Positions 18,953 to 28,508 are shown, counted from the stretch's first letter. The stretch is 37,166 nucleotides of DNA from Persephonella sp. (GCA_027030485.1 JALVEY010000040.1:1-37166), one strand, 5' to 3'. A program made the numbers and translations. The notes: generated from the sequence alone by a model not told the origin.

Positions 18953-19482
18953 CAGCTTTTAGCCTCCTCATCTATAACATGATCTTTTTTCCCGATTATA
19001 ATTGATCCGATCATTGCAACCAAAAGAATTAATGATGCAACCTCAAATGGAAATAAATATTTTGTAAACAACACTGTCGCTACGGCCTTTACATTGCTAA
19101 CTTCGCTAATAACTTCAGGTGTGAATATACCTGTATTAGATTTCCATGCACCATAAAGGGAAACAAAAGCAAGCTCCAGAAATATAAGAAAACCTACCGG
19201 AAGGGAAATCAAAATATACTTTGACTCAAAGGCTTTCCCCTTAAATTCTGGCACGGTTGATATAACTAATACATAAAAAACAACAATGGCCACAGCATAT
19301 ATAATAATCTGAAGCGCACCTATCAGTTCAGCTCCCATAGCAAAAAACAAGCCTGAAATCATCACAAGTGCGGATATTAAAGAAAGTACTGCATAAATGA
19401 TGTTTCTAAAAAATACAACCCCCACGGCAGATAAAACAGCAAGAGCAGAAAAAACCCAAAAAGCTGTTATTGTTAACTCCAT
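18952..19482 (-). CDS. nuoJ: NADH-quinone oxidoreductase subunit J
   Basis: FRNIIYAVLSLISALVMISGLFFAMGAELIGALQIIIYAVAIVVFYVLVI. Confidence 0.94.
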   Translation of the reverse strand: MELTITAFWVFSALAVLSAVGVVFFRNIIYAVLSLISALVMISGLFFAMGAELIGALQIIIYAVAIVVFYVLVISTVPEFKGKAFESKYILISLPVGFLIFLELAFVSLYGAWKSNTGIFTPEVISEVSNVKAVATVLFTKYLFPFEVASLILLVAMIGSIIIGKKDHVIDEEAKS

Positions 19483-20084
19483 TTAATTTGCCCCCATAAC
19501 TTACTTCTTTCTTCATCATCTATCCAGATCCTATCAGGTTCATCATACCGTCTTCTGTCAAAATCTACAGCCCTTTCACACATATCTTTCATATGTGTAA
19601 CACAACTTGCTCTGTGATAGGAAGCTGTCTCATATATGTCTGTCATTATAAGGCAATCAACAGGACATGCTTCTGTACATAGTCCGCAGTACATACAGTT
19701 AAGCAAGTTCATATCAAATCTGACAACCCTTTTTTTTCCATCTAAAGTCTGGACAGCCTCTATTTTGAAAAGCTCAGGAACAGGGCATGCCTGCTGGCAC
19801 ATATAACAGGCAACACATCTGCTTTCTCCCTCTTTTATATCCATAAACTTCTCAATAACCTTAAAGGATGGAGGCTCATTTCCATTTTTTACTCTGTGGG
19901 CATGAGTTCCCCTAAACCTTTTTGGAGGGGTTATTTTTTCAAAAGGATAGTATGTTGTGATCGTTTTTCTAAAAAGTTTTTTTATTGTTACTCTCATCCC
20001 TTTTAAAAAATCCAGAAATAAAATCAACTCCTTATTTGTAAGCCTCTGTCTTTCAACATATTTTATTTTTACCATATCACCCAA
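19473..20084 (-). CDS. nuoI: NADH-quinone oxidoreductase subunit I (two 4Fe-4S motifs)
   Basis: CVACYMCQQACPVP and CMYCGLCTEACPVDC. Confidence 0.95.
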   Translation of the reverse strand: MGDMVKIKYVERQRLTNKELILFLDFLKGMRVTIKKLFRKTITTYYPFEKITPPKRFRGTHAHRVKNGNEPPSFKVIEKFMDIKEGESRCVACYMCQQACPVPELFKIEAVQTLDGKKRVVRFDMNLLNCMYCGLCTEACPVDCLIMTDIYETASYHRASCVTHMKDMCERAVDFDRRRYDEPDRIWIDDEERSKLWGQIKWS

Positions 20085-21087
20085 ATATCATTATCCAGAT
20101 AGCGACTACAAGAATATTTGCAAGGGCAAGAGGTAGCATCACCTTCCATGCAAGCTCTGTAATCTGATCAACCCTGTATCTCGGTAAAGTCCAGTGTACC
20201 CACAGGAAGAACATAAACAGAAGGAAAACCTTTACAAAAAACCAGACAATAGCAGGTATAGGAAGCCATCCCATAAGAGGTAGAGGATTCCAACCACCGA
20301 AAAACAGAATAACTGTTATAGCCGAAAGAACAAACGTGGCAATATACCATTCTGCAAGGGGGAAAAGACCAAACTTCATTCCTGTGTATTCTGTTATATA
20401 CCCTCCAACAAGCTCAGCTTCAGCTTCCTGAACATCAAAGGGTGTTCTTCCTGTTTCCGCAAGAATACAGAATATAATAACTACAAACGCAAGAATGTTC
20501 GGAATTATAAACCAAATATTCTGCTGGGCTTCCACTATTTCTCTAAGGGAGAAAGATCCTGCCATCATTATGGGACCTACCATAGCAAAACCGAGTGCAA
20601 CTTCATATCCTATTAAAACAGCAGCTTTTCTTAAACTACCTATCATTGGATATTTAGAGTTTGACGCCCAGCCGGCAAATATAACCCCGTAAAGGGATAT
20701 ACTGCCGAAAGCAAGAGCAAGAAGTACACCAATATTAAGATCAGTTATATACGGTTTTATCTCTACACCAAAAACAGTAAAAGGATCTCCAAAGGGAACA
20801 ACAGCAAGTATCATAATAGCAGGGACAAAAGCCATCAGGGAGGCGAGATAAAAAAGAAATTTATCAACGCTGTCAGGTACTAAATCTTCTTTAGTTAAGA
20901 CTTTCAGGGCATCTGCGATAGGCTGTAGTAAACCATGCGGACCAACATGGAGAGGTCCGGGACGCTGTTGTACGTGTCCTGCGAACTTTCTTTCAAGGAG
21001 GGTAAGATAAGCTGCCCCAAGAAACATAACGAGAATAAAAATCAGTGATTTTATCGTCAAAACAACAACAGTTCCCAGTAGTTCCAT
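20077..21087 (-). CDS. nuoH: NADH-quinone oxidoreductase subunit H
   Basis: LLERKFAGHVQQRPGPLHVGPHGLLQPIADALKVLTKEDLVP; AETGRTPFDVQEAEAELVGGY. Confidence 0.96.
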   Translation of the reverse strand: MELLGTVVVLTIKSLIFILVMFLGAAYLTLLERKFAGHVQQRPGPLHVGPHGLLQPIADALKVLTKEDLVPDSVDKFLFYLASLMAFVPAIMILAVVPFGDPFTVFGVEIKPYITDLNIGVLLALAFGSISLYGVIFAGWASNSKYPMIGSLRKAAVLIGYEVALGFAMVGPIMMAGSFSLREIVEAQQNIWFIIPNILAFVVIIFCILAETGRTPFDVQEAEAELVGGYITEYTGMKFGLFPLAEWYIATFVLSAITVILFFGGWNPLPLMGWLPIPAIVWFFVKVFLLFMFFLWVHWTLPRYRVDQITELAWKVMLPLALANILVVAIWIMIFG

Positions 21088-21170
21088 CCTAACCTCGTGT
21101 GTTGTTATTATGGCTCAGGTCTAAAAAATATTAACATATATATGACAAAAATCAAACACTGTTTGTTAAA

Positions 21171-22919
21171 TTACCTGTCCGTTTCTCCTACAACAGGATC
21201 AAGGCTTCCAAGTATGGCAACAGCATCTGCTATTGTTCTCCCCTTTATAAGCTCTGGGAAAATCTGAAGATTGTAAAATGCTCCGGATCTAATTCTCATT
21301 CTGTAAGGTCTTCCTTCACCTTTGCTATTTATATAAAACCCAAGTTCTCCCCGTGGATTTTCCCCTGAAAGATATACCTCTCCATCAGTAGTTTTTTCAC
21401 CATAAACTCTGAGTGTAAAATCTTTTACCATTGATTCAATAGAATTAAAGACTTCCTCAAGGGTTGGAAGAACATTACTGTAATCTGTGGCTATATATTC
21501 CTTCCCCTCCATGTTTTTTAGTTTTTCAACACACTGGGCTATTATACTCAAAGACTGTCTCATCTCCTCCATTCTTAAAAGATACCTGTCATAGCAATCA
21601 CCAACCTTACCAAGTGGAATTTCAAAATCTACCTTATCATAAGCATCTGTAGGCTGTACCATTCTGATATCGTAAGGAATCCCCGCTGATCTTGCAACAA
21701 CCCCTGTTAGACCGTAGCTGTAAACATCATCTTTTTTTATAATACCAACATCAACATTTCTTTTCAGCCATACTCTGTTTTTTGTCAGTATTGTTTCGTA
21801 CTCTTCAAGTTTTTCAGGAAAATCTTTTATAAAATGTGAGATAACATCAAGGGCACCATCTGGAAGATCCTTCGCAACACCGCCAATTCTAATGTATGAA
21901 GAGTTAAGCCTTATACCAGCAATGCCCTCAATAATATCCATAATCTTTTCCCTTTCTCTAAAAGCATAAAGGAAAATGGTAAGAGCTCCAAGGTCAAGGG
22001 CAAATGTCCCAAGCCATAAAAGGTGAGAGTTTATTCTCTGAAGTTCACACATCATGGTTCTTATGTATTTTGCTTTTTCAGGTGGATCTATTCCAAGAAG
22101 TTTTTCAACAGCGTTCACATAAGCCACCTGAGAACACAGAGCCGAGATATAATCCATTCTGTCTGTGTAAGGAATGAACTGGGTATATGTCAGATTTTCT
22201 GCTATTTTTTCAACGCCTCTGTGTAGCTGACCAAGTATTATGTCGCAGTTTTTTACATATTCTCCTTCCATATCAAACAAAAACCATATTGTTCCGTGTG
22301 TTCCCGGGTGGAGAGGACCCCAGTTCAGAACGATCTGGTTTTTCTTTTCCATTCTTGATTTTTGGGTTCTTTCAATATCCTCAAGGGTTGGAACTTTTGT
22401 ATGATAAGGGTTGTAGTTGTGGGCAGGTATCTCATCAGGTCTAAGATTTAAAGATGGAAGGTAGGTATCTTCTATACCCTTAAGAGGAAAATCCTTTCTT
22501 AACGGGTGGTATTTATAACCTTCCCAGAGGAACATTCTTACAAGATTTTCATGACCGTCAAATGAAACCCCAAACATATCCCATGCCTCTCTCTCCGCCC
22601 ATTTCGCCCCTTTCCAGATGTGAACGACAGAGGGAAGAGAGTCTTCTTCAGCCCAGCATTTCACAGCAACCCTTCTGTTTTTTTCAGGATTAAAAAGAAT
22701 ATAAATCCCTTGAAATCTGGGCTTATGGAGTGGATAATCAATACAGAAAAGATCAATAAAATGCTTGTATCCTAAACTGTTTTTTAGATAGACAAGCAGG
22801 TTAAGGAGAGAATTTTTATCAACCGTTAGACTGGTAAAATTTTCCCCCTCTTCAACATTTATTCCTTCAAACTGATTTTTTACTGACTCAAGCTCTTCAC
22901 TGCTAATCCAAATTTGCAA
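21171..22919 (-). CDS. nuoCD: Fused NADH-quinone oxidoreductase subunits C/D
   Basis: NuoC part (WAEREAWDMFGVSFDGHENLVRMFLWEGYKYHPLRKDFPL) fused to NuoD part (NWGPLHPGTHGTIWFLFDMEGEYV...ADAVAILGSLDPVVGETDR). Confidence 0.96.
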   Translation of the reverse strand: MQIWISSEELESVKNQFEGINVEEGENFTSLTVDKNSLLNLLVYLKNSLGYKHFIDLFCIDYPLHKPRFQGIYILFNPEKNRRVAVKCWAEEDSLPSVVHIWKGAKWAEREAWDMFGVSFDGHENLVRMFLWEGYKYHPLRKDFPLKGIEDTYLPSLNLRPDEIPAHNYNPYHTKVPTLEDIERTQKSRMEKKNQIVLNWGPLHPGTHGTIWFLFDMEGEYVKNCDIILGQLHRGVEKIAENLTYTQFIPYTDRMDYISALCSQVAYVNAVEKLLGIDPPEKAKYIRTMMCELQRINSHLLWLGTFALDLGALTIFLYAFREREKIMDIIEGIAGIRLNSSYIRIGGVAKDLPDGALDVISHFIKDFPEKLEEYETILTKNRVWLKRNVDVGIIKKDDVYSYGLTGVVARSAGIPYDIRMVQPTDAYDKVDFEIPLGKVGDCYDRYLLRMEEMRQSLSIIAQCVEKLKNMEGKEYIATDYSNVLPTLEEVFNSIESMVKDFTLRVYGEKTTDGEVYLSGENPRGELGFYINSKGEGRPYRMRIRSGAFYNLQIFPELIKGRTIADAVAILGSLDPVVGETDR

Positions 22920-22952
22920 AATAATACCCCTTAATTTTCATATTCAAAGGGG

Positions 22953-22972
22953 AAAGCTCCATACGGAGCTTT
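22953..22972 (-). terminator. Intercistronic hairpin AAAGCTCC-gtat-GGAGCTTT between nuoB and nuoCD (attenuator or mRNA processing/stability element)
   Basis: 8-bp perfect inverted repeat starting just after the nuoB stop, followed by cccctttg on the minus strand. Confidence 0.5.
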
Positions 22973-22973
22973 A

Positions 22974-23513
22974 TTAAAATCCAAGTGGAGATTTTTCTTT
23001 AATAGGTTGTGATGCTGTTGGAACTTCTTTAACAGGTATCTCTTCCCAGACTTTGCCTTCCTTTTTGGCTTTTATCTTCTTCTGAAGCTCCATAATCCCC
23101 CACAAAAGCGCCTGCGGGGTCGGAGGACAACCCGGGACGTAAACATCAACAGGAATAATTCTATCTACTCCCTGAAGTGTTGCGTATGTTGGGAAAGGTC
23201 CACCTGCAGATGAACACCCTCCCATTGATATAACCCATTTAGGATCAGGCATCTGGTCGTATATAAGTTTAAGCATAGGTGCAACTTTGTTTACAACTGT
23301 TCCGGCAACTATAAGGACATCTGACTGCCTTGGGGAACCTCTGAATATAATCCCAAGCCTGTCTGTATCAAATCTTGATGCAGCTGTATGCATCATCTCT
23401 ATAGCACAGCAGGCAAGACCTACAGATGCAGGCCATAAAGAGTTTCTCCTTCCCCAGCTTAAAACTTCCTCAACAGTGGTTAATATTATCCCGTTGTTAT
23501 GTTTTACTGCCAT
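22974..23513 (-). CDS. nuoB: NADH-quinone oxidoreductase subunit B
   Basis: [57 protein letters not shown]. Confidence 0.97.
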   Translation of the reverse strand: MAVKHNNGIILTTVEEVLSWGRRNSLWPASVGLACCAIEMMHTAASRFDTDRLGIIFRGSPRQSDVLIVAGTVVNKVAPMLKLIYDQMPDPKWVISMGGCSSAGGPFPTYATLQGVDRIIPVDVYVPGCPPTPQALLWGIMELQKKIKAKKEGKVWEEIPVKEVPTASQPIKEKSPLGF

Positions 23514-23872
23514 TTTAACGCTCCTTTTTTCCAGGCATATATATATCCAAGTATAAGAATAAACAGGAATATAAACATTTCAGTAAATATCAGACCTGCA
23601 TTTATCTGTGCAACTTCTCTAAATATTGCACCCCATGGAAGAACAAAAGCTGCCTCAAGATCAAACAGAACCAGAAGCAGACCAAGAAGATAGTACTTCT
23701 GTTCAAGAGAAAGATGAGATGTTTTATCGTAAAGGGGAACACCACATTCGTAAGTGTATCCCTCCATAGGATCCGGAACTCTTGGCGCAATAAGCCTGTT
23801 TATAAGCAAAAGTGCCGCTCCTATAACAAAAGCAAGAATTCCAAAAACAACAAGGGCAAAGTATCCTGTCAT
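23504..23872 (-). CDS. nuoA: NADH-quinone oxidoreductase subunit A
   Basis: Three TM segments; [22 protein letters not shown]. Confidence 0.95.
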   Translation of the reverse strand: MTGYFALVVFGILAFVIGAALLLINRLIAPRVPDPMEGYTYECGVPLYDKTSHLSLEQKYYLLGLLLVLFDLEAAFVLPWGAIFREVAQINAGLIFTEMFIFLFILILGYIYAWKKGALKWQ

Positions 23873-23959
23873 CTCTACACCTCAAACAGATTTTCAAACA
23901 CCGTTTTATAAAGAATAACCGATAATCCTTCTAAAATCAATTATCCATTTTAGTTTGGT

Positions 23960-24358
23960 TTATAACCAGTTTTCTATTCTTAAAGCATCTATTCTTGAGA
24001 ACTCTTTCGTGTTGTTGGTAACCAAAACAGCATTTAAAGATAATGCATGGGCTGCTATTTGAAGATCATAAGCTCCGATGATTTTACCCTTTTTTTCCAG
24101 ATAAGCTCTTAATTTTCCGTATTCTTCTGACGCTCTTAAATCAAACGGTAAAACCTCAAAAAAATCTATAAATGTTTTAACCGTGGTTATTAGCTTTTGA
24201 GTGCCTTTTTTATAAGCCCCATACAAAAGCTCTGACGCCACAATGCTTGAAAGGACAACTTCATTGTCTTTACTAATAGTTTTTAACTTTTCTTTTACAA
24301 AAACAGGTTTTTCTCTGATAATAAAACTGCAAATATTAGTATCAAGCATATAAATCAT
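23960..24358 (-). CDS. vapC: PIN-domain toxin VapC
   Basis: MLDTNICSFIIREKP, SSIVASELLYGAYK, IGAYDLQIAAHALSLNAVLVTNNTKEFSRI. Confidence 0.93.
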   Translation of the reverse strand: MIYMLDTNICSFIIREKPVFVKEKLKTISKDNEVVLSSIVASELLYGAYKKGTQKLITTVKTFIDFFEVLPFDLRASEEYGKLRAYLEKKGKIIGAYDLQIAAHALSLNAVLVTNNTKEFSRIDALRIENWL

Positions 24359-24597
24359 TAAAATAATTCCCTTTCTTGAGCTGTTGGTTGGTTTCTATTT
24401 TTTAGGAAGTTTTTAGCTTCCGTATCCTCCAGTTCCTCTAAAATCTCAAATAGAACATCCCATTTCTCTTTTTCAGGGAATATGATCAATTTGTTGTTCT
24501 GTTTTGCGATGTAAACTTCTTCTGCATCTATTTGATACCCTTTGGGCAGTCTTACAGCTAACGAGTTTCCACTTCTAAAAACTTTTGTCCTTTTCAC
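24358..24597 (-). CDS. vapB: AbrB/VagC-type antitoxin VapB
   Basis: MKRTKVFRSGNSLAVRLPKGYQI; overlaps the vapC start; GTG start with agaggtgat upstream. Confidence 0.92.
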   Translation of the reverse strand: MKRTKVFRSGNSLAVRLPKGYQIDAEEVYIAKQNNKLIIFPEKEKWDVLFEILEELEDTEAKNFLKNRNQPTAQERELF

Positions 24598-24617
24598 ACC
24601 ATATCACCTCTAAGTGA

Positions 24618-24656
24618 ATATACAATAAAGTATATACATTGCATTCTGGAATGCAA
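24618..24656 (-). promoter_or_regulatory. vapBC promoter/operator: IR TTGCATTC-ca-GAATGCAA over the -35 (TTGCAT) and IR ATATAC-N6-GTATAT over the -10 (TATACT)
   Basis: Perfect 8-bp arms at 24639-24656; 6-bp arms at 24618-24635; TTGCAT-N16-TATACT on the minus strand. Confidence 0.65.
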
Positions 24657-24876
24657 CTTTAAAAAGAATAAATTTAGGCATACATACTTCTATTGTTGAG
24701 CAAGCAAAACTGTTATACATACTAAATTGATTCTTTAAAATAAGTTCTAAAGCCTTATTCATTTTCATATCTCAAATCTTTAATCTTTCTTTATTCCTAA
24801 ACTCCTATTTAAACATATCTAAGATATAAGCATTTATTTAGGTTATTGATTTAACCAGCTGAAAATCTATGTATAA

Positions 24877-25106
24877 TGATTAAAAGAATGAAAGATAGGT
24901 TGGATCAACATAAGAAGGGATTGTTATTGAGGTTGTAGACAAAACGGTAGATGCTGAAAAAGTCAAAAAGGTTGTTGAAAACTGTCAGACCGGAAAATGC
25001 GACTGTATGATTGAAAAACAAAAGCAAAGGTTACATTTATGGATTTTAAAAAAATCCTGTTTTTAGGGCTGTGGCTACTTTAATAATGAGCAAAATTTCT
25101 ACCTAA
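24877..25106 (+). pseudogene. Decayed small ORF with fragments in several frames (GIVIEVVDKTVDAEKVKKVVENCQTGKCDCM / KVTFMDFKK / NPVFRAVATLIMSKIST*)
   Basis: Protein-like segments in frames 2, 1 and 0 in succession; TATAAT at 24872-24877 upstream; no single long ORF. Confidence 0.5.
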
Positions 25107-25131
25107 AACATAAATTCATGCAGGATATAAA

Positions 25132-25554
25132 ATGGCAATAAAAATAGGCTTTATATGCACGGGAAACTCTGCAAGAAGCCAGATGGCTGAAGGCTTTGGA
25201 AAATATTATGCCAAAAAATTTGGAAAAGATATAGAGGTTTATTCTGCAGGATCAGACCCTTCAGGTTATGTCCACCCACTTGCATTTAAGGTCATGGCAG
25301 AAAAAGGTATAGATATATCAAAAAACAGATCAAAATCCTTAAAGGAGATACCATTAAATGAGCTTGATTATGTTATAACACTGTGTGGAGATGCTGCCGA
25401 GAACTGTCCGGTAGTAGTAGGGGCAAAAACAATACACTGGGGACTTCCTGATCCTGCGAAGGCAGAGGGAACAGAAGAAGAAAAACTGAAAGTTTTCAGA
25501 GAAATAAGGGATAAAATAGAAGAAAAGGTAAAAAATCTGATAGCAGGTATATAA
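25132..25554 (+). CDS. arsC: Arsenate reductase, thioredoxin-coupled / LMW phosphatase-fold (ArsC)
   Basis: FICTGNSARSQMAEG (CX5R), VITLCGDAAENCPV. Confidence 0.9.
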   Translation: MAIKIGFICTGNSARSQMAEGFGKYYAKKFGKDIEVYSAGSDPSGYVHPLAFKVMAEKGIDISKNRSKSLKEIPLNELDYVITLCGDAAENCPVVVGAKTIHWGLPDPAKAEGTEEEKLKVFREIRDKIEEKVKNLIAGI

Positions 25555-26208
25555 ATGGGAAAAAATCTTAAGCTGTCCTTATACGTGATAACAGATGAAA
25601 AACTCCTTGAGGGAAAAGATATAGTAAAGGCTGTTGAGGAAGCCATCTTAGGAGGAGCTGATGTTATACAGTACAGGGCAAAGAATAAATCTTCCAGAGA
25701 AATGTATCAGGAAGCTGTTCAGATAAAAAAATTATGCGGTAAATACAACAAACCTCTGATAATAAATGACAGGGTGGATATAGCTTTATCTGTTGATGCT
25801 GATGGGGTTCATGTAGGTCAGGAGGATCTTGATGTGGAGGTTGTCAGAAGGCTTATCGGTTTTGATAAGATTGTTGGGCTTTCAACAAAAAACCTTAAGC
25901 AGGTTGAGGAAGCTAACAGACTGCCTGTTGATTACATAGGGTTTGGAAGTATTTTTCCAACAGAAACTAAAAAAGATGCAAAGGTTTCCGGACTGGATCA
26001 ACTGAAAAAAGCTGTTGAGCTATCTATCCAGCCTGTTGTTGCTGTAGGAGGTATCAATGAGCAAAACATACAGTCTGTTCTGGATACAGGCTGTGAAAAT
26101 GTAGCTGTAGTCTCGGCAGTTTTTAAAGACGAAAACATCAAACAGAACACAAAAAGATTAAAAGAGATAATCAACAAAAAAAATAAAATGGGTTTTAATG
26201 TTGATTAA
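25555..26208 (+). CDS. thiE: Thiamine-phosphate synthase
   Basis: LYVITDEKLL, IQYRAKNKSSREM, LIINDRVDIALSVDADGVHVGQEDL, IGFGSIFPTETK. Confidence 0.93.
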   Translation: MGKNLKLSLYVITDEKLLEGKDIVKAVEEAILGGADVIQYRAKNKSSREMYQEAVQIKKLCGKYNKPLIINDRVDIALSVDADGVHVGQEDLDVEVVRRLIGFDKIVGLSTKNLKQVEEANRLPVDYIGFGSIFPTETKKDAKVSGLDQLKKAVELSIQPVVAVGGINEQNIQSVLDTGCENVAVVSAVFKDENIKQNTKRLKEIINKKNKMGFNVD

Positions 26209-26253
26209 ACAAAACACAGGTATAATTTTTGTAAAAAAATTAAAAAGGGAAAG

Positions 26254-26478
26254 ATGGAAGGAATAGGAAAAACTCTAATATTGATAGGGCTTTTTATAGT
26301 TCTGGTTGGTTTACTGATCACATTTTTTGAAAAACTCCCCTTCGGACTTGGAAAACTTCCGGGGGACATATACATAAAAAGGGATAACTTTGTTTTTTAT
26401 TTCCCACTTGCAACATCAATATTAATAAGCGTTGTTCTATCACTTATATTTATTCTCCTTTCAAAGATCTCAAAATGA
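26254..26478 (+). CDS. DUF2905-family small membrane protein
   Basis: GKTLILIGLFIVLVGLLITFFEKLPFGLGKLPGDIYIKRDNFVFYFPLATSILISVVLSLI. Confidence 0.85.
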   Translation: MEGIGKTLILIGLFIVLVGLLITFFEKLPFGLGKLPGDIYIKRDNFVFYFPLATSILISVVLSLIFILLSKISK

Positions 26479-27488
26479 TAAAGCTGTCAGATTACGATTA
26501 CAACCTTCCAAAAGAGCTTATCGCAAAATATCCTGTTGAGCCGAGAGATTCCTGTAGGCTTATGGTTTTGGACAGAAAAACCAAAAAGATTGAGCACAGA
26601 GTGTTTAGAGAAATAGGGGAATACCTTGAAGAAGGAGACTTACTTGTTCTAAATGACACAAAGGTTATTCCTGCAAGACTAATAGGGAAGAAAAAAACAG
26701 GTGCAAAGATAGAGGTTTTTCTTTTAAGACCTTACACAGAAAAAAAATGGGAAGCCCTCATAAAAAACATAAAAAGGCTGAAAAAAGGTCAGGAAGTAAT
26801 TATAGGTGAAGACTTCAGGGTAAAACTCCTTGAAAAACAGGAAGAAGGAAAGGCGAAGGTTGAACTTATTGGAGATGATATTGACAGGCTCTTAGAAAAA
26901 TACGGACACATTCCACTGCCACCTTACATAGAAAGGGAAGATGAAGAAAAAGATAAAGAGCTTTACCAGACAGTGTTCGCAAGAAAACAGGGTGCTGTTG
27001 CTTCACCAACAGCAGGGCTGCATTTTACAAAAAAACTTCTTGAAAAACTTGAAAAAAAAGGTGTAAAAAAAGCCTTCTGCACCCTCCATGTTGGGCTTGG
27101 AACATTCAGACCGATAAAAACTGAAGACATCACAAAACACAAAATGCATGAGGAGTTTTACCAGATCCCTGATGAAACACTGCAGGCAATAAAAGAAACA
27201 AAACAAAAAGGCAAAAAGGTTATAGCCGTTGGAACAACAGTTGTTAGAACCCTTGAAACTTACGCCCAGACAGGTCGTAAAGAAGGTTTCAGCGATATAT
27301 TTATATACCCTCCTTACAGCTTTAAGATGGTTGATGCCCTGATAACAAACTTTCACCTGCCAAAATCAACCCTTATACTTCTTGTCTCTGCATTTGCCGG
27401 AAGGGATTTTATAATGGAAGCCTACAAAGAAGCTGTTGAAAAAAAATACAGATTTTTTTCTTACGGTGATGCGATGCTAATCATCTAA
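26475..27488 (+). CDS. queA: S-adenosylmethionine:tRNA ribosyltransferase-isomerase
   Basis: LSDYDYNLPKELIAKYPVEPRDSCRLMVLDR, VLNDTKVIPARL, GAVASPTAGLHFT, HVGLGTFRPI. Confidence 0.97.
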   Translation: MIKLSDYDYNLPKELIAKYPVEPRDSCRLMVLDRKTKKIEHRVFREIGEYLEEGDLLVLNDTKVIPARLIGKKKTGAKIEVFLLRPYTEKKWEALIKNIKRLKKGQEVIIGEDFRVKLLEKQEEGKAKVELIGDDIDRLLEKYGHIPLPPYIEREDEEKDKELYQTVFARKQGAVASPTAGLHFTKKLLEKLEKKGVKKAFCTLHVGLGTFRPIKTEDITKHKMHEEFYQIPDETLQAIKETKQKGKKVIAVGTTVVRTLETYAQTGRKEGFSDIFIYPPYSFKMVDALITNFHLPKSTLILLVSAFAGRDFIMEAYKEAVEKKYRFFSYGDAMLII

Positions 27489-27701
27489 AAGCTCAAAAAC
27501 CTTTTCCCTTGATGTTTCTCCTCTTATAAGCCTTATTTTTGATTTTGGAATTTTAAAATGTTTTGACAGCACCTGAACAACCTTTTTGTTGGCTTTTCCC
27601 TTTTCAGGAATGGCTGTAACCCTTACCTCATAATAATCTGTATCTATTTTTTTGATCTCATCTTTTTTTGCGTTAGGCTTTACCCTGACTGTGATTCTCA
27701 T
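27477..27701 (-). CDS. DUF167 (YggU-like) protein
   Basis: VRVKPNAKKDEI...YEVRVTAIPEKGKANKKVVQVLSKHFKIPKSKIRLIRGETSREK. Confidence 0.92.
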   Translation of the reverse strand: MRITVRVKPNAKKDEIKKIDTDYYEVRVTAIPEKGKANKKVVQVLSKHFKIPKSKIRLIRGETSREKVFELLDD

Positions 27702-27729
27702 TTCTTACCCCTTATGTTAAAATTCATTT

Positions 27730-28008
27730 ATGGAGACCCTGAAAAAAATTGTAATATTTTTGAGCGGTGCTTTTGTATACCTTTTCGTTTTTATCATGGG
27801 GGGAAGTCTAATAAATGAAAAGATCCTCTCCCAGTTCTATTTTCTTATATTTATTGCCCTTTTTCTTATAGGTTTTATTTCAAACATATTTATTAATAAA
27901 TATCTTTATAAGGTATGCCCCATAAGATCAATAATATACTCCTTTATTAGCGGAATTCTTCTTTTTGCCTCTGCATTTTTTATTCTGAAAATAGGGGGCT
28001 TTAATTGA
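27730..28008 (+). CDS. Small membrane protein of unknown function (about three TM segments)
   Basis: ORF of 92 codons overlapping aroK; strongly hydrophobic segments. Confidence 0.65.
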   Translation: METLKKIVIFLSGAFVYLFVFIMGGSLINEKILSQFYFLIFIALFLIGFISNIFINKYLYKVCPIRSIIYSFISGILLFASAFFILKIGGFN

Positions 28009-28508
28009 AAAATATATACCTTGTCGGCTTTATGGGAAGCGGGAAATCAACAGTAGGCAGGATACTGGCAGAAAAGCTGAATATGAACTTTGTTGATGTT
28101 GACCAGTTGATAGAAGAAGAAGAAAAAATGAAAATATCAGACATATTTAAAAAAAAAGGGGAAAAATACTTCAGAGAGCTTGAAAGAAGAAAGATAAAAG
28201 ACCTGACCAAAGGAGAAAACCTTGTGATCTCAACAGGAGGAGGTCTGGGAGCAGACAGGGAAAATATGGATCTGATGAAAAAAACAGGTTTTGTTGTCTG
28301 GTTAGATGTATCCCTTGATGAGATAATTAAAAGATGCGAAGGAGACAAAAACAGACCCTTATTAAACCAGCCTTACGAAAACATCAAAAAACTTTATGAA
28401 AAAAGAAAACCTGTCTATAAAATGGCTAACATACATATAAAAACAGACAGCAAAAATCCAGAAAAGATAGCAGAGGAAGTAATAGATGCTTATATACACA
28501 GGCATTGA
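28005..28508 (+). CDS. aroK: Shikimate kinase
   Basis: IYLVGFMGSGKSTVGRILAEKLNMNFVDVDQLIE, GGGLGADRENM, RPLL; TTG start. Confidence 0.94.
   Translation: MKNIYLVGFMGSGKSTVGRILAEKLNMNFVDVDQLIEEEEKMKISDIFKKKGEKYFRELERRKIKDLTKGENLVISTGGGLGADRENMDLMKKTGFVVWLDVSLDEIIKRCEGDKNRPLLNQPYENIKKLYEKRKPVYKMANIHIKTDSKNPEKIAEEVIDAYIHRH

Noticed and set aside
21088-21170. Gap between nuoH and nuoCD as a remnant of nuoG
   Set aside because: Only about 83 bp, AT-rich, no recognisable NuoG peptide in any frame
25555-26208. TPP riboswitch before thiE
   Set aside because: thiE follows the arsC stop directly; no room for a THI-box and no matching motif
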